Origin: Streptomyces sp. MBT53
GTDB taxonomy: Bacteria; Actinomycetota; Actinomycetes; Streptomycetales; Streptomycetaceae
Length of the DNA: 47,210 nt
Direction of reading: 5' to 3'
Assembly: GCF_016654115.1 (NCBI RefSeq)
Contig: NZ_JAEQAZ010000054.1
Location: forward strand, 1 to 47,210
Positions 26,154 to 34,399 of the stretch are shown here, piece after piece. The position numbers were made by a program, and so were the translations under genes. How positions within the stretch are numbered: the first letter of the stretch is position 1; each line of letters begins with the position of its first letter. A model generated the notes under the pieces. It was given only the letters and a program-made list of their open reading frames with translations, made no database searches and was not told where the DNA came from.

Positions 26154-26235
26154 GGTCTCCTACGGGATGGTGAGGCGATCAGGACTGGTCGGGCGCTCAG
26201 GGCTCGTGGAGCGATGAGAACTCGTGGAGCATAGC

Positions 26236-26260
26236 TCATTGTTACCTATACTCACAATGA
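26236..26260. promoter_or_regulatory. MarR-type operator in the divergent promoter
   Basis: TCATTGT (26236-26242) and ACAATGA (26254-26260) form a perfect inverted repeat with an 11-base spacer, in the gap between the ABC exporter and marR genes. On the minus strand TTGTGA and TATGCT, 18 bases apart, overlap it as a likely exporter promoter. Confidence 0.7.
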
Positions 26261-26284
26261 ACCACGTCCTGATATTGTTCCCGC

Positions 26285-26752
26285 ATGACCACCCCCGATT
26301 CCGACGGCCTCCTCGCGGAGCAGCTGCTGCGGCTCACCCGCCGGGTGCACCGCATCCAGAAGCGCCATCTGGAGCAGCGCGACCTCGGCATCACCCCGGC
26401 CCAGTCCCGGCTGCTGCGCACCCTCGCGCACTTCGGCTCGCCGCCGCGCATGGCCGACCTCGCCGAGCGCCTCGAGGTGGTGCCGCGTGCCGTGACGACA
26501 CTGGTCGACGGCCTGGAGGCGAGCGGCAAGGTGCGGCGGGTGCCCGACCCGTCCAATCGGCGGGTCATCCGGATCGAGATCACGGACGACGGCCGCAAGG
26601 CGCTCAGCGAGCTGCGCGGCGCCCGGCGGGGCGCCGCGGACGAGATCCTCGCGCCGCTCACGGACGTGGAGCGCGAGGTGTTGCGGACCTTGCTGGACAC
26701 GCTGGTGGACGGAGCGCCCGGCACCCATGAGGAGCACGGGCGGTCCTGCTGA
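26285..26752 (+). CDS. MarR-family regulator
   Basis: This 155-residue winged-helix protein has an N-terminal dimerisation helix, recognition region MADLAERLEVVPRAVTTLVD, and wing RRVPDPSNRRVIRIEITDDG. ATG 26285 is six bases after TATTGT and has no Shine-Dalgarno, so it is probably leaderless. By position it represses itself and the divergent ABC exporter through the palindrome at 26236-26260. Confidence 0.9.
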   Translation: MTTPDSDGLLAEQLLRLTRRVHRIQKRHLEQRDLGITPAQSRLLRTLAHFGSPPRMADLAERLEVVPRAVTTLVDGLEASGKVRRVPDPSNRRVIRIEITDDGRKALSELRGARRGAADEILAPLTDVEREVLRTLLDTLVDGAPGTHEEHGRSC

Positions 26753-26757
26753 CCATC

Positions 26758-26820
26758 GACGGTCGCCACGGCCGACGGTCGCCACGGCCGACGGTCACTA
26801 CGGCCGACGGTCACTACGGC
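26758..26820. repeat. Four 16-base tandem repeats between convergent genes
   Basis: Units of the form GACGGTCGCCACGGCC (two copies, 26758-26789) and GACGGTCACTACGGCC (26790-26805, last copy one base short) fill the gap between marR and the HD-domain gene. GTCACTCCGGCC, which contains the HD gene's stop codon, continues the pattern, so the array seems to have grown out of that gene's 3' end. Confidence 0.85.
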
Positions 26821-26821
26821 G

Positions 26822-27460
26822 TCACTCCGGCCAGTCCGAGTCCTTGATCTTCTCGACGAAGTCGCCGCGCACGAAGCCCGGTACGAAGTGGGCCAGTACG
26901 TCCGCCTTGATGTTGCCGAAGGTGGTCTCGGGGCGGTCCTTGATGCCCTCCGTGAAGGCGGCGAGGATCCCGTTCTTGAAGTCCGGGCGGGGGTGCGCCG
27001 CCACGACGGCCGCGCGCTGCTCGTCGGAGACGGCGTCGTAGCCGATGCCGACGACGTCCAGCGACACACCCCGGTTCACCAGGGCGATCTCGGCCGACAT
27101 GTGCAGCGGGATCTCCTGGGTGGTGTGCAGGGCGATGCTCGTCCAGACCCGGTCGGCCGGCTCACCGGTGATGCCGTGCGCGCGCAGGAACCGGCGGGCC
27201 TCGTCGGCGCCGTCGATCTCGAAGCGCTGATCGGTCCGGCGGAACTTCTCGGTGAGCCCGAGGTCGTGGAACATCGCGGCGACATAGAGCAGTTCGGGGT
27301 CGTAACGGACCCCCTGCTCCCGGCCGCGCAGGGCGCCCCACAGGAACACCCGCCGCGAGTGGTCGAACAGCAGCGGCGACGCGGCCTCGCGCACCAGCTC
27401 GGTCGCCTCCCGCGCCAGAGCGGAGTCCGGGATCTCCACGCCTGCGATCACTTCACTCAT
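26822..27460 (-). CDS. HD-domain phosphohydrolase-like protein
   Basis: This 212-residue protein has His34 in FDHSRR, the central H65-D66 pair in AAMFHDLGL, and later SIALHTTQE, the metal ligands of an HD domain. It resembles cyanamide-hydratase-like HD proteins annotated in actinobacteria; the substrate is unknown. ATG 27460 has GAGGG upstream and removes a non-conserved extension. It is divergent from a GlxA-type regulator gene, a frequent partner, and may be its target. Confidence 0.82.
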   Translation of the reverse strand: MSEVIAGVEIPDSALAREATELVREAASPLLFDHSRRVFLWGALRGREQGVRYDPELLYVAAMFHDLGLTEKFRRTDQRFEIDGADEARRFLRAHGITGEPADRVWTSIALHTTQEIPLHMSAEIALVNRGVSLDVVGIGYDAVSDEQRAAVVAAHPRPDFKNGILAAFTEGIKDRPETTFGNIKADVLAHFVPGFVRGDFVEKIKDSDWPE

Positions 27461-27569
27461 CGTTCTGCCCTCTTCTCGATGACCTGCCTCGATGTCCTGT
27501 GTCTCCAGGATCTTCGGCGGCGTACGCTGGGACCATGTCCTCAGAGCCACGAAAACCACGGATTCGGAC

Positions 27570-28550
27570 ATGACGACGGCCTCGCCCCCTCGGGTCGGCT
27601 TCATCGTCTTCGACGGTGTGACCATGCTCGACGTCAGCGGCCCGGCCGAGGTGCTGCACCAGTCGGGCAAACTCGGCCATCCTTACGAGCTGGTACTGGT
27701 CTCTCCGCACGGCGGCCCGGTCACCACCGCCAACGGACTGGTCCTGACCGGCACGGTGACCGCGGCCGACGCCGGGCCGGTCGACACGGTGGTGGTCGCA
27801 GGGGGCGATCTGCTGGCCCAACACCCCGCCGAGGAAGGGCTGTTGAGTACGACCCGCGCCCTCACCGACCGTGCGGCACGGGTCACGTCCGTCTGCACGG
27901 GCGCCTTCGTCCTCGCCGAACTCGGCCTGCTCGACGGCCGTTCGGCCACGACCCACTGGCGGCAGGCCGGGACACTGGCCCGCCGCTACCCCCTGGTGCG
28001 CGTCGAGCCGGACGCCATCCATGTCCGCGACGGCCGCTTCATCACCTCGGCGGGAATCACTGCCGGGATCGACCTGGCGCTCGCCCTCGTCGAGGACGAC
28101 CACGGAGCGGCCGTGGCCCGGGACGTCGCCCGCGAGCTGATCGTCTTCATGCAACGCCCGGGCGGCCAGTCGCAGTTCTCCGCGGCGACCACCACCCCGC
28201 CACCGCGCACCGATCCCCTACGCTCACTGATCGCGTCCGTGCTGGCCGACCCCGCCGCCGACCACAGCCTGCCCACCATGGCGGCGACCGCGGCCGTCAG
28301 CACCCGGCACCTGACACGGCTCTTCCGCACCGAACTCGGGACCACACCGGCTCGTTGGGTCGAACGGGTCCGTCTCGACCGCGCCCAACACCTCCTCCTC
28401 GAAGGCCACAGCGTCACCTCGGCGGCACACCACAGCGGGCTCGGCACCGACGAGACACTCCGCCGCGCCTTCGCCCGCCATCTGGACACCACGCCGACGC
28501 ACTACCGCAGCCGTTTCGCGAGCACACGCGGTCGCACGCCCGCACTGTGA
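27570..28550 (+). CDS. GlxA-type transcriptional regulator (DJ-1/PfpI plus AraC HTH)
   Basis: This 326-residue protein has an N-terminal DJ-1/PfpI-like domain (VGFIVFDGVTMLDVSGPAEV, nucleophile-elbow region TSVCTGAFVLAELGLL) and a C-terminal AraC helix-turn-helix pair (MAATAAVSTRHLTRLFRTEL; VTSAAHHSGLGTDETLRRAF). Such regulators usually sense small metabolites. It is divergent from the HD-domain gene. ATG 27570 begins the conserved domain and has no strong ribosome-binding site. It ends 10 bases from the convergent tetR. Confidence 0.88.
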   Translation: MTTASPPRVGFIVFDGVTMLDVSGPAEVLHQSGKLGHPYELVLVSPHGGPVTTANGLVLTGTVTAADAGPVDTVVVAGGDLLAQHPAEEGLLSTTRALTDRAARVTSVCTGAFVLAELGLLDGRSATTHWRQAGTLARRYPLVRVEPDAIHVRDGRFITSAGITAGIDLALALVEDDHGAAVARDVARELIVFMQRPGGQSQFSAATTTPPPRTDPLRSLIASVLADPAADHSLPTMAATAAVSTRHLTRLFRTELGTTPARWVERVRLDRAQHLLLEGHSVTSAAHHSGLGTDETLRRAFARHLDTTPTHYRSRFASTRGRTPAL

Positions 28551-28560
28551 GCCCCTTGTC

Positions 28561-29220
28561 TCACGCCGTGGTAGACCGCAGCCCTTCCAGCAACGCGCCC
28601 AGGATGCGGGCGAGTTGGGGTTCGACGTCGACCACGGCGTGCGCCAACTCGGGGCGGGCCTCGTAGAGCGCGCGGAGGCCGGTGCCGGGGGCCGCCATCT
28701 GCCACAGCGCCCCGGCCATGCTCGTGGCCGTGGAGATCACATCGACGGCGGCACGTTCGGTGATCGCGAATATCCGGCACAACTCGGTCGCCAGCGCGGC
28801 GACTTCACCGAGTACGACCGTCTTGAACTCGTAGACGGCCTCCATGGAGACATTGCGTTCCAGGTTCAACGGCGCCTGAGCCAACAGGTCGCAGAAGAAC
28901 GGCCGCGCGACAAGTGACTGCGCGAGGACGGCGGCGACCGCGCGGGGATCCGCTTCGGTGAACTCGCGCAGCCGCGCGCGGAGCGCTCCCGACCAGTCCT
29001 CCCAGCCCTCGGCGGTGAGCGCCAGGAAGATCTGCTCCCGCGTCTCGAAGTACCTCAGCATGGCGGACTTGTGCATGCCCACGGCCGCGGCGATGTCGGT
29101 GAGCGTGACCTCGCGCACGCTGCGTTCGGCGCCGAGGGACCGGGCGGCGTCGAGAATCGCCCGTTCGCGCTGCTGCTTGGCCGCGGCGCTGCGGGCGCGT
29201 TGCGGGCTGGGCGTACTCAT
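28561..29220 (-). CDS. TetR-family regulator
   Basis: This 219-residue protein has an N-terminal TetR helix-turn-helix (VTLTDIAAAVGMHKSAMLRYFETREQIF) and a variable ligand-binding domain. ATG 29220 fits the usual N-terminal length. It is divergent from an SDR gene with only 59 bases between them and a GCAAC-GTTGC inverted repeat there, so it probably represses both. Confidence 0.88.
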   Translation of the reverse strand: MSTPSPQRARSAAAKQQRERAILDAARSLGAERSVREVTLTDIAAAVGMHKSAMLRYFETREQIFLALTAEGWEDWSGALRARLREFTEADPRAVAAVLAQSLVARPFFCDLLAQAPLNLERNVSMEAVYEFKTVVLGEVAALATELCRIFAITERAAVDVISTATSMAGALWQMAAPGTGLRALYEARPELAHAVVDVEPQLARILGALLEGLRSTTA

Positions 29221-29235
29221 GACGCAGAGCATAGC

Positions 29236-29248
29236 GCAACCCTGTTGC
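29236..29248. promoter_or_regulatory. Inverted repeat in the tetR-SDR gap
   Basis: GCAAC (29236-29240) and GTTGC (29244-29248) surround CCT in the short divergent promoter. The neighbouring CACTAATAACGAAACAGTG (29248-29266) has short flanking CAC/GTG symmetry. It is a plausible TetR operator. Confidence 0.45.
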
Positions 29249-29279
29249 ACTAATAACGAAACAGTGTTTTGCTAGAGCC

Positions 29280-30140
29280 ATGACGCAGACATGGTTCATC
29301 ACCGGTTCATCCCGCGGCTTCGGCCGCAACCTCACCGTCGCCGCCCTGGAGGCCGGCGACCAGGTCGTCGCCACGGCACGCAAGCCGGAGCAGTTGGACG
29401 ATCTCGTGAAGGAGTACGGCGACCGCGCCCTGCCCGTCGCACTCGACGTAACCGACCGAGCGGCGGCAACGGCAGCTCTGCGGGCGGGAGTCGACCGCTT
29501 CGGAGGGATCGACGTGGTCGTGAACAACGCCGGGTACGCCAACCTCTCCCCGGTCGAGACGACCCCCGAGGACGACTTCCGCCGCCAGTTCGACACCAAC
29601 TTCTGGGGGGTCTACAACGTCTCGACGGCGGCGCTCCCGATCCTCAAGGCACAGGGCGCGGGCACGATCGTGCAGTTCTCGTCCATCGGCGGCCGGGTCG
29701 GCGGCACGCCCGGCCTCGGGTCGTACCAGGCCGCGAAGTTCGCGGTCGACGGCTTCACCCGCGTGCTCGCGGCCGAGACCACGCCGTTCGGCATCAGGTA
29801 TCTCGTCGTGGAGCCGGGCGGCTTCGCGACCGACTGGGCCGGTTCGTCGATGCAGATCCCGGAGGTACCGCCGGAGTACGACGAGACCGTCGGCGCGCTG
29901 ATCCGCCACTTCGACGGCCCGGCGGTTGCCGCGGGCGACCCGAAGCGTGCCGGAGAGATCCTGGTCCGGGTCGTCAAGCAGCCGACGCTGCCCTCCCACC
30001 TCCTCCTGGGCGCCTACGCCGTGGAGCTCGCGCAGAACTACTCGCGCGACCAGATCGCGCAGGCGGAGGCATGGGAGCGGGTGAGCCAGTCGGCGGACTT
30101 CGACCAGCCCTACCCGGCAGACCTCGTCGACCACGCATAG
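29280..30140 (+). CDS. Short-chain dehydrogenase/reductase
   Basis: This 286-residue classical SDR has TGSSRGFGR near the N-terminus for NADP(H), NNAGY in the NNAG position, catalytic Ser in FSSIGG, and YQAAKFA carrying the Tyr-x-x-x-Lys pair. It resembles oxidoreductases annotated as SDR family next to TetR repressors. Substrate unknown. ATG 29280 is close to the likely promoter; there is no good Shine-Dalgarno. Confidence 0.9.
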   Translation: MTQTWFITGSSRGFGRNLTVAALEAGDQVVATARKPEQLDDLVKEYGDRALPVALDVTDRAAATAALRAGVDRFGGIDVVVNNAGYANLSPVETTPEDDFRRQFDTNFWGVYNVSTAALPILKAQGAGTIVQFSSIGGRVGGTPGLGSYQAAKFAVDGFTRVLAAETTPFGIRYLVVEPGGFATDWAGSSMQIPEVPPEYDETVGALIRHFDGPAVAAGDPKRAGEILVRVVKQPTLPSHLLLGAYAVELAQNYSRDQIAQAEAWERVSQSADFDQPYPADLVDHA

Positions 30141-30145
30141 AGGAA

Positions 30146-30192
30146 CGGGCCGCGACTCCCCACCGTCCAGGTGGATCAGGAGCCGCGACCCG
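30146..30192. terminator. Bidirectional terminator between SDR and dctA genes
   Basis: CGGGCCGCGACTCC (30146-30159) and GGAGCCGCGACCCG (30179-30192) pair with only two mismatched positions. An inner CCACC/GGTGG stem (30160-30164 with 30170-30174) extends the hairpin. It serves two convergent genes. Confidence 0.75.
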
Positions 30193-30204
30193 TCATGACA
30201 GGGC

Positions 30205-31605
30205 TCAACCGGCCTCGGTAGCCGACTCCTTGACTAGCCGCGCGGGAAGCTCCGCGTCCGCCTCCGCGTCGTCCTTGGCAACATCGTTCTCCACGACGTC
30301 GTCTTCTACGGCCGTGATCTCGCCGTCGAGAACCTTCTTCGCGCGCTCGATGTCCAGCGCGCCCTCCCAGCGGGAGACCGCGAAGACGGCGACGCAGTTG
30401 CCGAGGAGGTTGGTGACGACGCGCATCGAGTCCATGATGCGGTCCACGCCGAGGAGGAGGGCGACCGCGCCGGCCGGGATCGCGCCCAGCGAGGACGCGG
30501 TCGCGGACAGGGCGAGGAAGGCAGAACCGGGGATGCCGGCCATGCCCTTGCTGGTGAGCATGAGCACCAGGATCACGGTGATCTGCTGGCCGAGGCTGAG
30601 GTCGACACCGACGGCCTGGGCGATGAACAGAGTGCCGATGGACAGGTAGAGGGAGGCGCCGTCGAGGTTGAAGGAGTAGCCGGTGGGCAGCACCAGGCCG
30701 ACCGCGTCGTCACGGGCGCCGGCCTTGCGCAGCTTCTGCATCACACGCGGCATGACGGATTCGGTGGAGGCGGTGCCGAGCGCGAGCAGCATCTCCTCAC
30801 GGATGTAGCGGAGGAACTTCCAGAGGCTGAGCCCGGTGACCAGCCGTAGCGCGACGGCGAGCAGTGCGACGAAGAGCGCGGCGGCGACGTAGCAGAGGAT
30901 GATCAGCTTGGCGTAGGTCTTGATCACGCCGAGCCCGTACTGGCCGACGAGGACCGCCATCGCGCCGAACACGGCGAGCGGGGCGAGGCGCATGACGAAG
31001 CCGACGACCGCGAAGATGATCTCCTGGGCCTGCTCGATGGCGGGCAGCACCTGCGGGACCTTGGTGTTGCCGAGGTGGAGCAGCGCGGCACCCACCAGGC
31101 AGGCCAGGATGAGGACTTGGAGCAGGGAGTTCTCGGCGAAGGCGCCGATGAAACTGGTGGGCAGCGCGTTGACGATGAACTCGGTCGTCGAGGGCAGCGC
31201 AGCACCGCCCGTCTTCGCGTCCACCGCCGAGGTGTTGAGGCTGGACGGGTCGACATGCATCCCGGAGCCGGGCTGGACAACGTTGGCGAGGACCAGGCCG
31301 ATGATCAGCGCCGCGGTGCTCGCGACCTCGAACCAGATCAGCGCCTTGAGGCCGATCCGGCCGAAGGCCTTGAGGTCACCGGCCTTGGCGATGCCCACGA
31401 CGACCACACAGAACACGAGCGGCGAGATGATCGTCTTGATGAGCCGGGTGAATCCGTCGCCGAGAGGCTGAAGGTCGGTGGCCACGTCGGGCCACAGCTT
31501 CCCGACGAGGATTCCGAGGACGAGCGCGCAGGCGACCTGCGCGAAGAGAGAGGTACGCAATATGCGTGCGACGCGTCGCGGCAGGGACGGGACGGACGGC
31601 GGCAC
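30205..31605 (-). CDS. dctA: Dicarboxylate:cation symporter (DctA/GltP family)
   Basis: This 466-residue transporter has the family's eight helices and two re-entrant loops. TASTESVMPRVMQKL (serine-rich HP1), GYSFNLDGASLYLSIGTLFIAQA (helix 7 with the NxDG motif) and SKGMAGIPGSAFLAL (HP2) are diagnostic; DctA of C4-dicarboxylate uptake is the closest fit. GTG 31605 is chosen because AAGGAG lies six bases before it. The C-terminal tail is highly acidic (VEDDVVENDVAKDDAEADAE), which is unusual for the family. Confidence 0.88.
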   Translation of the reverse strand: MPPSVPSLPRRVARILRTSLFAQVACALVLGILVGKLWPDVATDLQPLGDGFTRLIKTIISPLVFCVVVVGIAKAGDLKAFGRIGLKALIWFEVASTAALIIGLVLANVVQPGSGMHVDPSSLNTSAVDAKTGGAALPSTTEFIVNALPTSFIGAFAENSLLQVLILACLVGAALLHLGNTKVPQVLPAIEQAQEIIFAVVGFVMRLAPLAVFGAMAVLVGQYGLGVIKTYAKLIILCYVAAALFVALLAVALRLVTGLSLWKFLRYIREEMLLALGTASTESVMPRVMQKLRKAGARDDAVGLVLPTGYSFNLDGASLYLSIGTLFIAQAVGVDLSLGQQITVILVLMLTSKGMAGIPGSAFLALSATASSLGAIPAGAVALLLGVDRIMDSMRVVTNLLGNCVAVFAVSRWEGALDIERAKKVLDGEITAVEDDVVENDVAKDDAEADAELPARLVKESATEAG

Positions 31606-31776
31606 GGGCACTCCTTGGGGGGACGGTCGTTCGCGGAAGTCGAGTGGGGTGACTTCTGCGATACGGAAAGCGGCTTCCAAGTGGACACTTTGGAGCCGTT
31701 GTTGATCCCCCGGAAAACCTCCGTGTGACAGCCGTGTAAATCACATACCCGAGTGACGCGTCGCACGCACGACGGC

Positions 31777-33438
31777 TCAACAGCCGCTGCGGTCCTCGGT
31801 CAGCACCCCCTGTGCGGTCGCCAGCGAACGGTCGTAGCAGCCGCCCGAGCCGTAGAGCCGGTAGCGCTCGCTCGACGTCCCCACCGCGTGCCGCTGATCA
31901 CGGGGCACATTGAGGGTGTACGTCGCGTCCCCGCTGTAGGTGTCGTCGAGCCGCGACCACCCGGTCCGCCGTCCGTCCCGCGTGTCGACGACCGCCGCCC
32001 GGTCGCCCAGCGTGAGAACGGTACGCAGCCGGTCGTCCGTCCCGATCGTCGTCGCACCGTTCATCGTGTACGTCCGATGCGTGGCGGTCGTCCGGGCCGG
32101 CCCCCGTCCGTCGACGGTCACCGACTCGTCGTCCGTCCAGGTCGCGTCCAGCCCGTCCATGTTCTCGCCGTCGATCCAGCGGTGCACGGAGGTGTTCGTG
32201 AGCTTCCGGTCGACGGTGGTCGCCAACCGCCCGTGCGAGGTGTCGACGTAACCGGCGACGGTGAGCCGATGGCCCGCGTTCGTGTCCACGCGTTCCTCCG
32301 AACCGGGCGTGTACGTCGAGGAGTTGGCGAGCTCGCCCGCCCGGTCGAGGGTGAGCTTTCCGGTGACGTGGGCGCGATGCGCGTCCTGCCAGACGAGCAC
32401 GTTCACCGGCGCGCTCCAACCGCTCTGCCCCTCGGGCACGCCCACGACGGAGACGTCGACGTGGTGCGGGCGACCGTCGTTGAGCAGTCCGGCGAAGGGG
32501 GTGAGGTCGTATTCGATCGGCTTGACGTCGAAGGCGCGCGGGCCCGGAATGACGTACCAGAGGAAGGGGTCGGACCAGCCACCGGTCCATACGTTCGGGA
32601 ACGGGGCGGCGATTCCGGCGAGTTGGCCGTCGACCTTGATCTGCACCTCGCGGTAGGGGCCCTTGTCGGCCTGGCAGGAGTACGGCGCCGAGTCAGGCAC
32701 CGCGAGATACCAGAACTCCTCGCAGCCGCCGCCGGATCCGGTGGCGTACACCTCGGCGACGATGCGTTCGCTGTTGCGCGGGGTGGTGACGGTCGAGTCG
32801 GTACCCAGGGTGAGGACGCGGTCGGGGGTCTGTGCCGCGGCCGGTCTCCCCTCGTAGAACGTCAGCGTGGCCTTGACGTCGATGACTCCGGTGTAGGTGT
32901 CGTCGACGACGTTGCCGATGAGCATCTCGACGTTCTGTGCGCTGCGGAAGGTGGCGCTGTAGCGGGTGACGTCCTTCTCGACGGACCATGCGATGCCGTC
33001 GGGCGAGGGCTCCGGTGTCGAGGTGCGCAGGATCTCGACACCGCCGACATGCAGGTAGCCGAGGCGGTCGTACTGGCGGCCCTTGACCGTGCCGTCGAGG
33101 CGGAGCACGACCTTGCTCCAGTGGTCGCCGCAGGCCTTGGGCGGTGTGTACGTCCCCTGGTACGGGGTGAAGTCGCGGAACTGGGCCTCGGCGAGGGTGA
33201 CTTGGCAGGACTTTCCGGCGGGCCTGGCGATGGGTGGGGCGGCGGTCAGGGGGTCGTGCCAGTCGGTGCCGAACTCGGCGGGGACATCGGCCGATTGGGC
33301 TTTGATGTCGGCCGATGACGCCTTGGTATCGACCGTCTGGGTCTTGGTATCGGCTGCCTGGGCGGGGCTCACGCCTAGAAGGGTGCTCGCCAGGAGGGTC
33401 GCCCCGGCGAGCATGGACATGACTATCCGGCTTCTCAT
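31777..33438 (-). CDS. Secreted PNGase A-like protein
   Basis: This 553-residue exported protein has a signal peptide ending near SPAQA-A (28). The mature part resembles peptide-N4-(N-acetyl-beta-glucosaminyl)asparagine amidase A, known from plants, fungi and some bacteria: LHVGGVEILRTSTPEPSPDG, IAWSVEKDVTRYSATF, and IAAPFPNVWTGGWSDPFLW then PIEYDLTPFAGLL. That would release N-glycans from glycoproteins outside the cell; activity is inferred. The mature N-terminus carries four imperfect heptads (ADTKTQT, VDTKASS, ADIKAQS, ADVPAEF) from a 21-base DNA repeat. It starts 10 bases after the L,D-transpeptidase-like gene, so they are an operon. Confidence 0.78.
   Translation of the reverse strand: MRSRIVMSMLAGATLLASTLLGVSPAQAADTKTQTVDTKASSADIKAQSADVPAEFGTDWHDPLTAAPPIARPAGKSCQVTLAEAQFRDFTPYQGTYTPPKACGDHWSKVVLRLDGTVKGRQYDRLGYLHVGGVEILRTSTPEPSPDGIAWSVEKDVTRYSATFRSAQNVEMLIGNVVDDTYTGVIDVKATLTFYEGRPAAAQTPDRVLTLGTDSTVTTPRNSERIVAEVYATGSGGGCEEFWYLAVPDSAPYSCQADKGPYREVQIKVDGQLAGIAAPFPNVWTGGWSDPFLWYVIPGPRAFDVKPIEYDLTPFAGLLNDGRPHHVDVSVVGVPEGQSGWSAPVNVLVWQDAHRAHVTGKLTLDRAGELANSSTYTPGSEERVDTNAGHRLTVAGYVDTSHGRLATTVDRKLTNTSVHRWIDGENMDGLDATWTDDESVTVDGRGPARTTATHRTYTMNGATTIGTDDRLRTVLTLGDRAAVVDTRDGRRTGWSRLDDTYSGDATYTLNVPRDQRHAVGTSSERYRLYGSGGCYDRSLATAQGVLTEDRSGC
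33283..33363. repeat. 21-base minisatellite in the PNGase A-like gene
   Basis: Four units of 21 bases (starts 33283, 33304, 33325, 33346; core GGTATCGRCYGYCTGGG in the last two) encode the heptad linker right after the signal peptide. Period 21 keeps the frame. Confidence 0.75.
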
Positions 33439-33448
33439 GGGCGGTGTT

Positions 33449-34204
33449 CTACCCCTTGAGGTCCATCCTGTCCCCCATCAGCACCACGGGATGCCGCTCC
33501 GGGTCGAGCGTGCGCAGCAGGTACTCCATCGCCTCCTTGGGCAGGCTGACGCAGGCCGACGTGCCGCTGCCGTGGTCCAGATGCAGCCAGATCCCGCCGC
33601 CCTTGTCCTCGCCCTCGGGCTGTTCGGCGTCGTCGGGCGGGGTGCCCGGGACGCGGTTGTAGTCGATGGCGATGACGTAGTCGAAGTCGTGCCAGTGCGA
33701 CTCGTCCCAGTCCCGGGGCGCCGCGTATCCCTCGTCCTGCGTGTACGGCAGTGCCGTGCCCGGGTCGTCGAGCACACCGGCCGCGGCGGTCAGGGTGAAC
33801 ACGCCGACGGGACTGCGTTCGTCCCCGAGGCGGTGGTCGAGGGTCCAGCCCTTCTTGCCGTTGTGCGCGGGCCAGCTGCGGGTCCGGTTCCAGGTGGAGC
33901 CGTGCTTCGTGAACAGGACGGCGGTGGAGGTCGGGGAGTCCTTGCCGTCGCCGTAGACCGCCAGAACTTGGCGCGTGCCGGCCGGGATGTCGCGGTGGAG
34001 CCGGTCGCCGACGTCCGGGATGCGGGTCGGGGCCGGGGCGGCGACCGCTTTTCTCGGGTGGGTCGCCTGCGGTCCCGGTCTCCCCTCCCAGCCGCTGGTG
34101 CGTCGTGTGTCCGTACTTCCGCACGCGGACAGGGTCGTCATCGTCAGGAGGGAACCGAGAGCCGCCATCGCGACCATCGCACGTCGTGTGCCGCCACTCT
34201 GCAT
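33449..34204 (-). CDS. L,D-transpeptidase-like (YkuD-type) lipoprotein
   Basis: This 251-residue protein has a lipoprotein signal with Cys28 (TLSAC-GS), a linker, and a catalytic-type core: VYGDGKDSPTSTAVLFTKHG, GDERSPVGVFTLT (the conserved TPxGxF-like strand), and IWLHLDHGSGTSACVSLP with His211 and Cys218 as the likely catalytic pair. The [S/T]HGC motif of ordinary L,D-transpeptidases is replaced by SAC, so this is the divergent YkuD-like branch common in actinobacteria. It leads an operon with the PNGase A-like gene. Three GGTCAC/GTGAC elements lie upstream at 34213-34248. Confidence 0.8.
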   Translation of the reverse strand: MQSGGTRRAMVAMAALGSLLTMTTLSACGSTDTRRTSGWEGRPGPQATHPRKAVAAPAPTRIPDVGDRLHRDIPAGTRQVLAVYGDGKDSPTSTAVLFTKHGSTWNRTRSWPAHNGKKGWTLDHRLGDERSPVGVFTLTAAAGVLDDPGTALPYTQDEGYAAPRDWDESHWHDFDYVIAIDYNRVPGTPPDDAEQPEGEDKGGGIWLHLDHGSGTSACVSLPKEAMEYLLRTLDPERHPVVLMGDRMDLKG

Positions 34205-34212
34205 CGGCCCAT

Positions 34213-34248
34213 GGTCACATCGCGTTCGGTGACATTGTGTGAGGTCAC
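34213..34248. promoter_or_regulatory. Repeated GGTCAC/GTGAC elements
   Basis: GGTCAC (34213-34218), GGTGAC (34228-34233) and GGTCAC (34243-34248) recur every 15 bases in the gap between the L,D-transpeptidase-like gene and the divergent ABC exporter. The latter two also form a GTGAC-GTCAC inverted repeat. They may be a regulator site; none is identified. The rest of 34249-34399 shows nothing clear. Confidence 0.35.
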
Positions 34249-34399
34249 GGACATCTCACCACGGATGGGTGAACGCCGGTTCTGGCCCCCGGCGGGGAAA
34301 ACCGCTTGCTTCCGACCACGCTGCGAGGCGAACCTTTCACGGTTTGTTGCCGCACTCCGCGGTTCCTTCCGCCGCCCCGACCAGAGCCACTGGGACGTC

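Noticed and set aside
26758..26820. CRISPR-like array
   Set aside because: Units are 16 bases with no unique spacers; it is a simple tandem repeat and no cas genes are near.
28548..28564. GTGAG/CTCAC hairpin between glxA-type and tetR genes as terminator
   Set aside because: It is formed by the two stop codons and their neighbours, only five base pairs long; too weak to call.
31724..31745. CRP-like TGTGA...TCACA upstream of dctA
   Set aside because: The arms are 12 bases apart instead of six, so it does not fit a CRP site.
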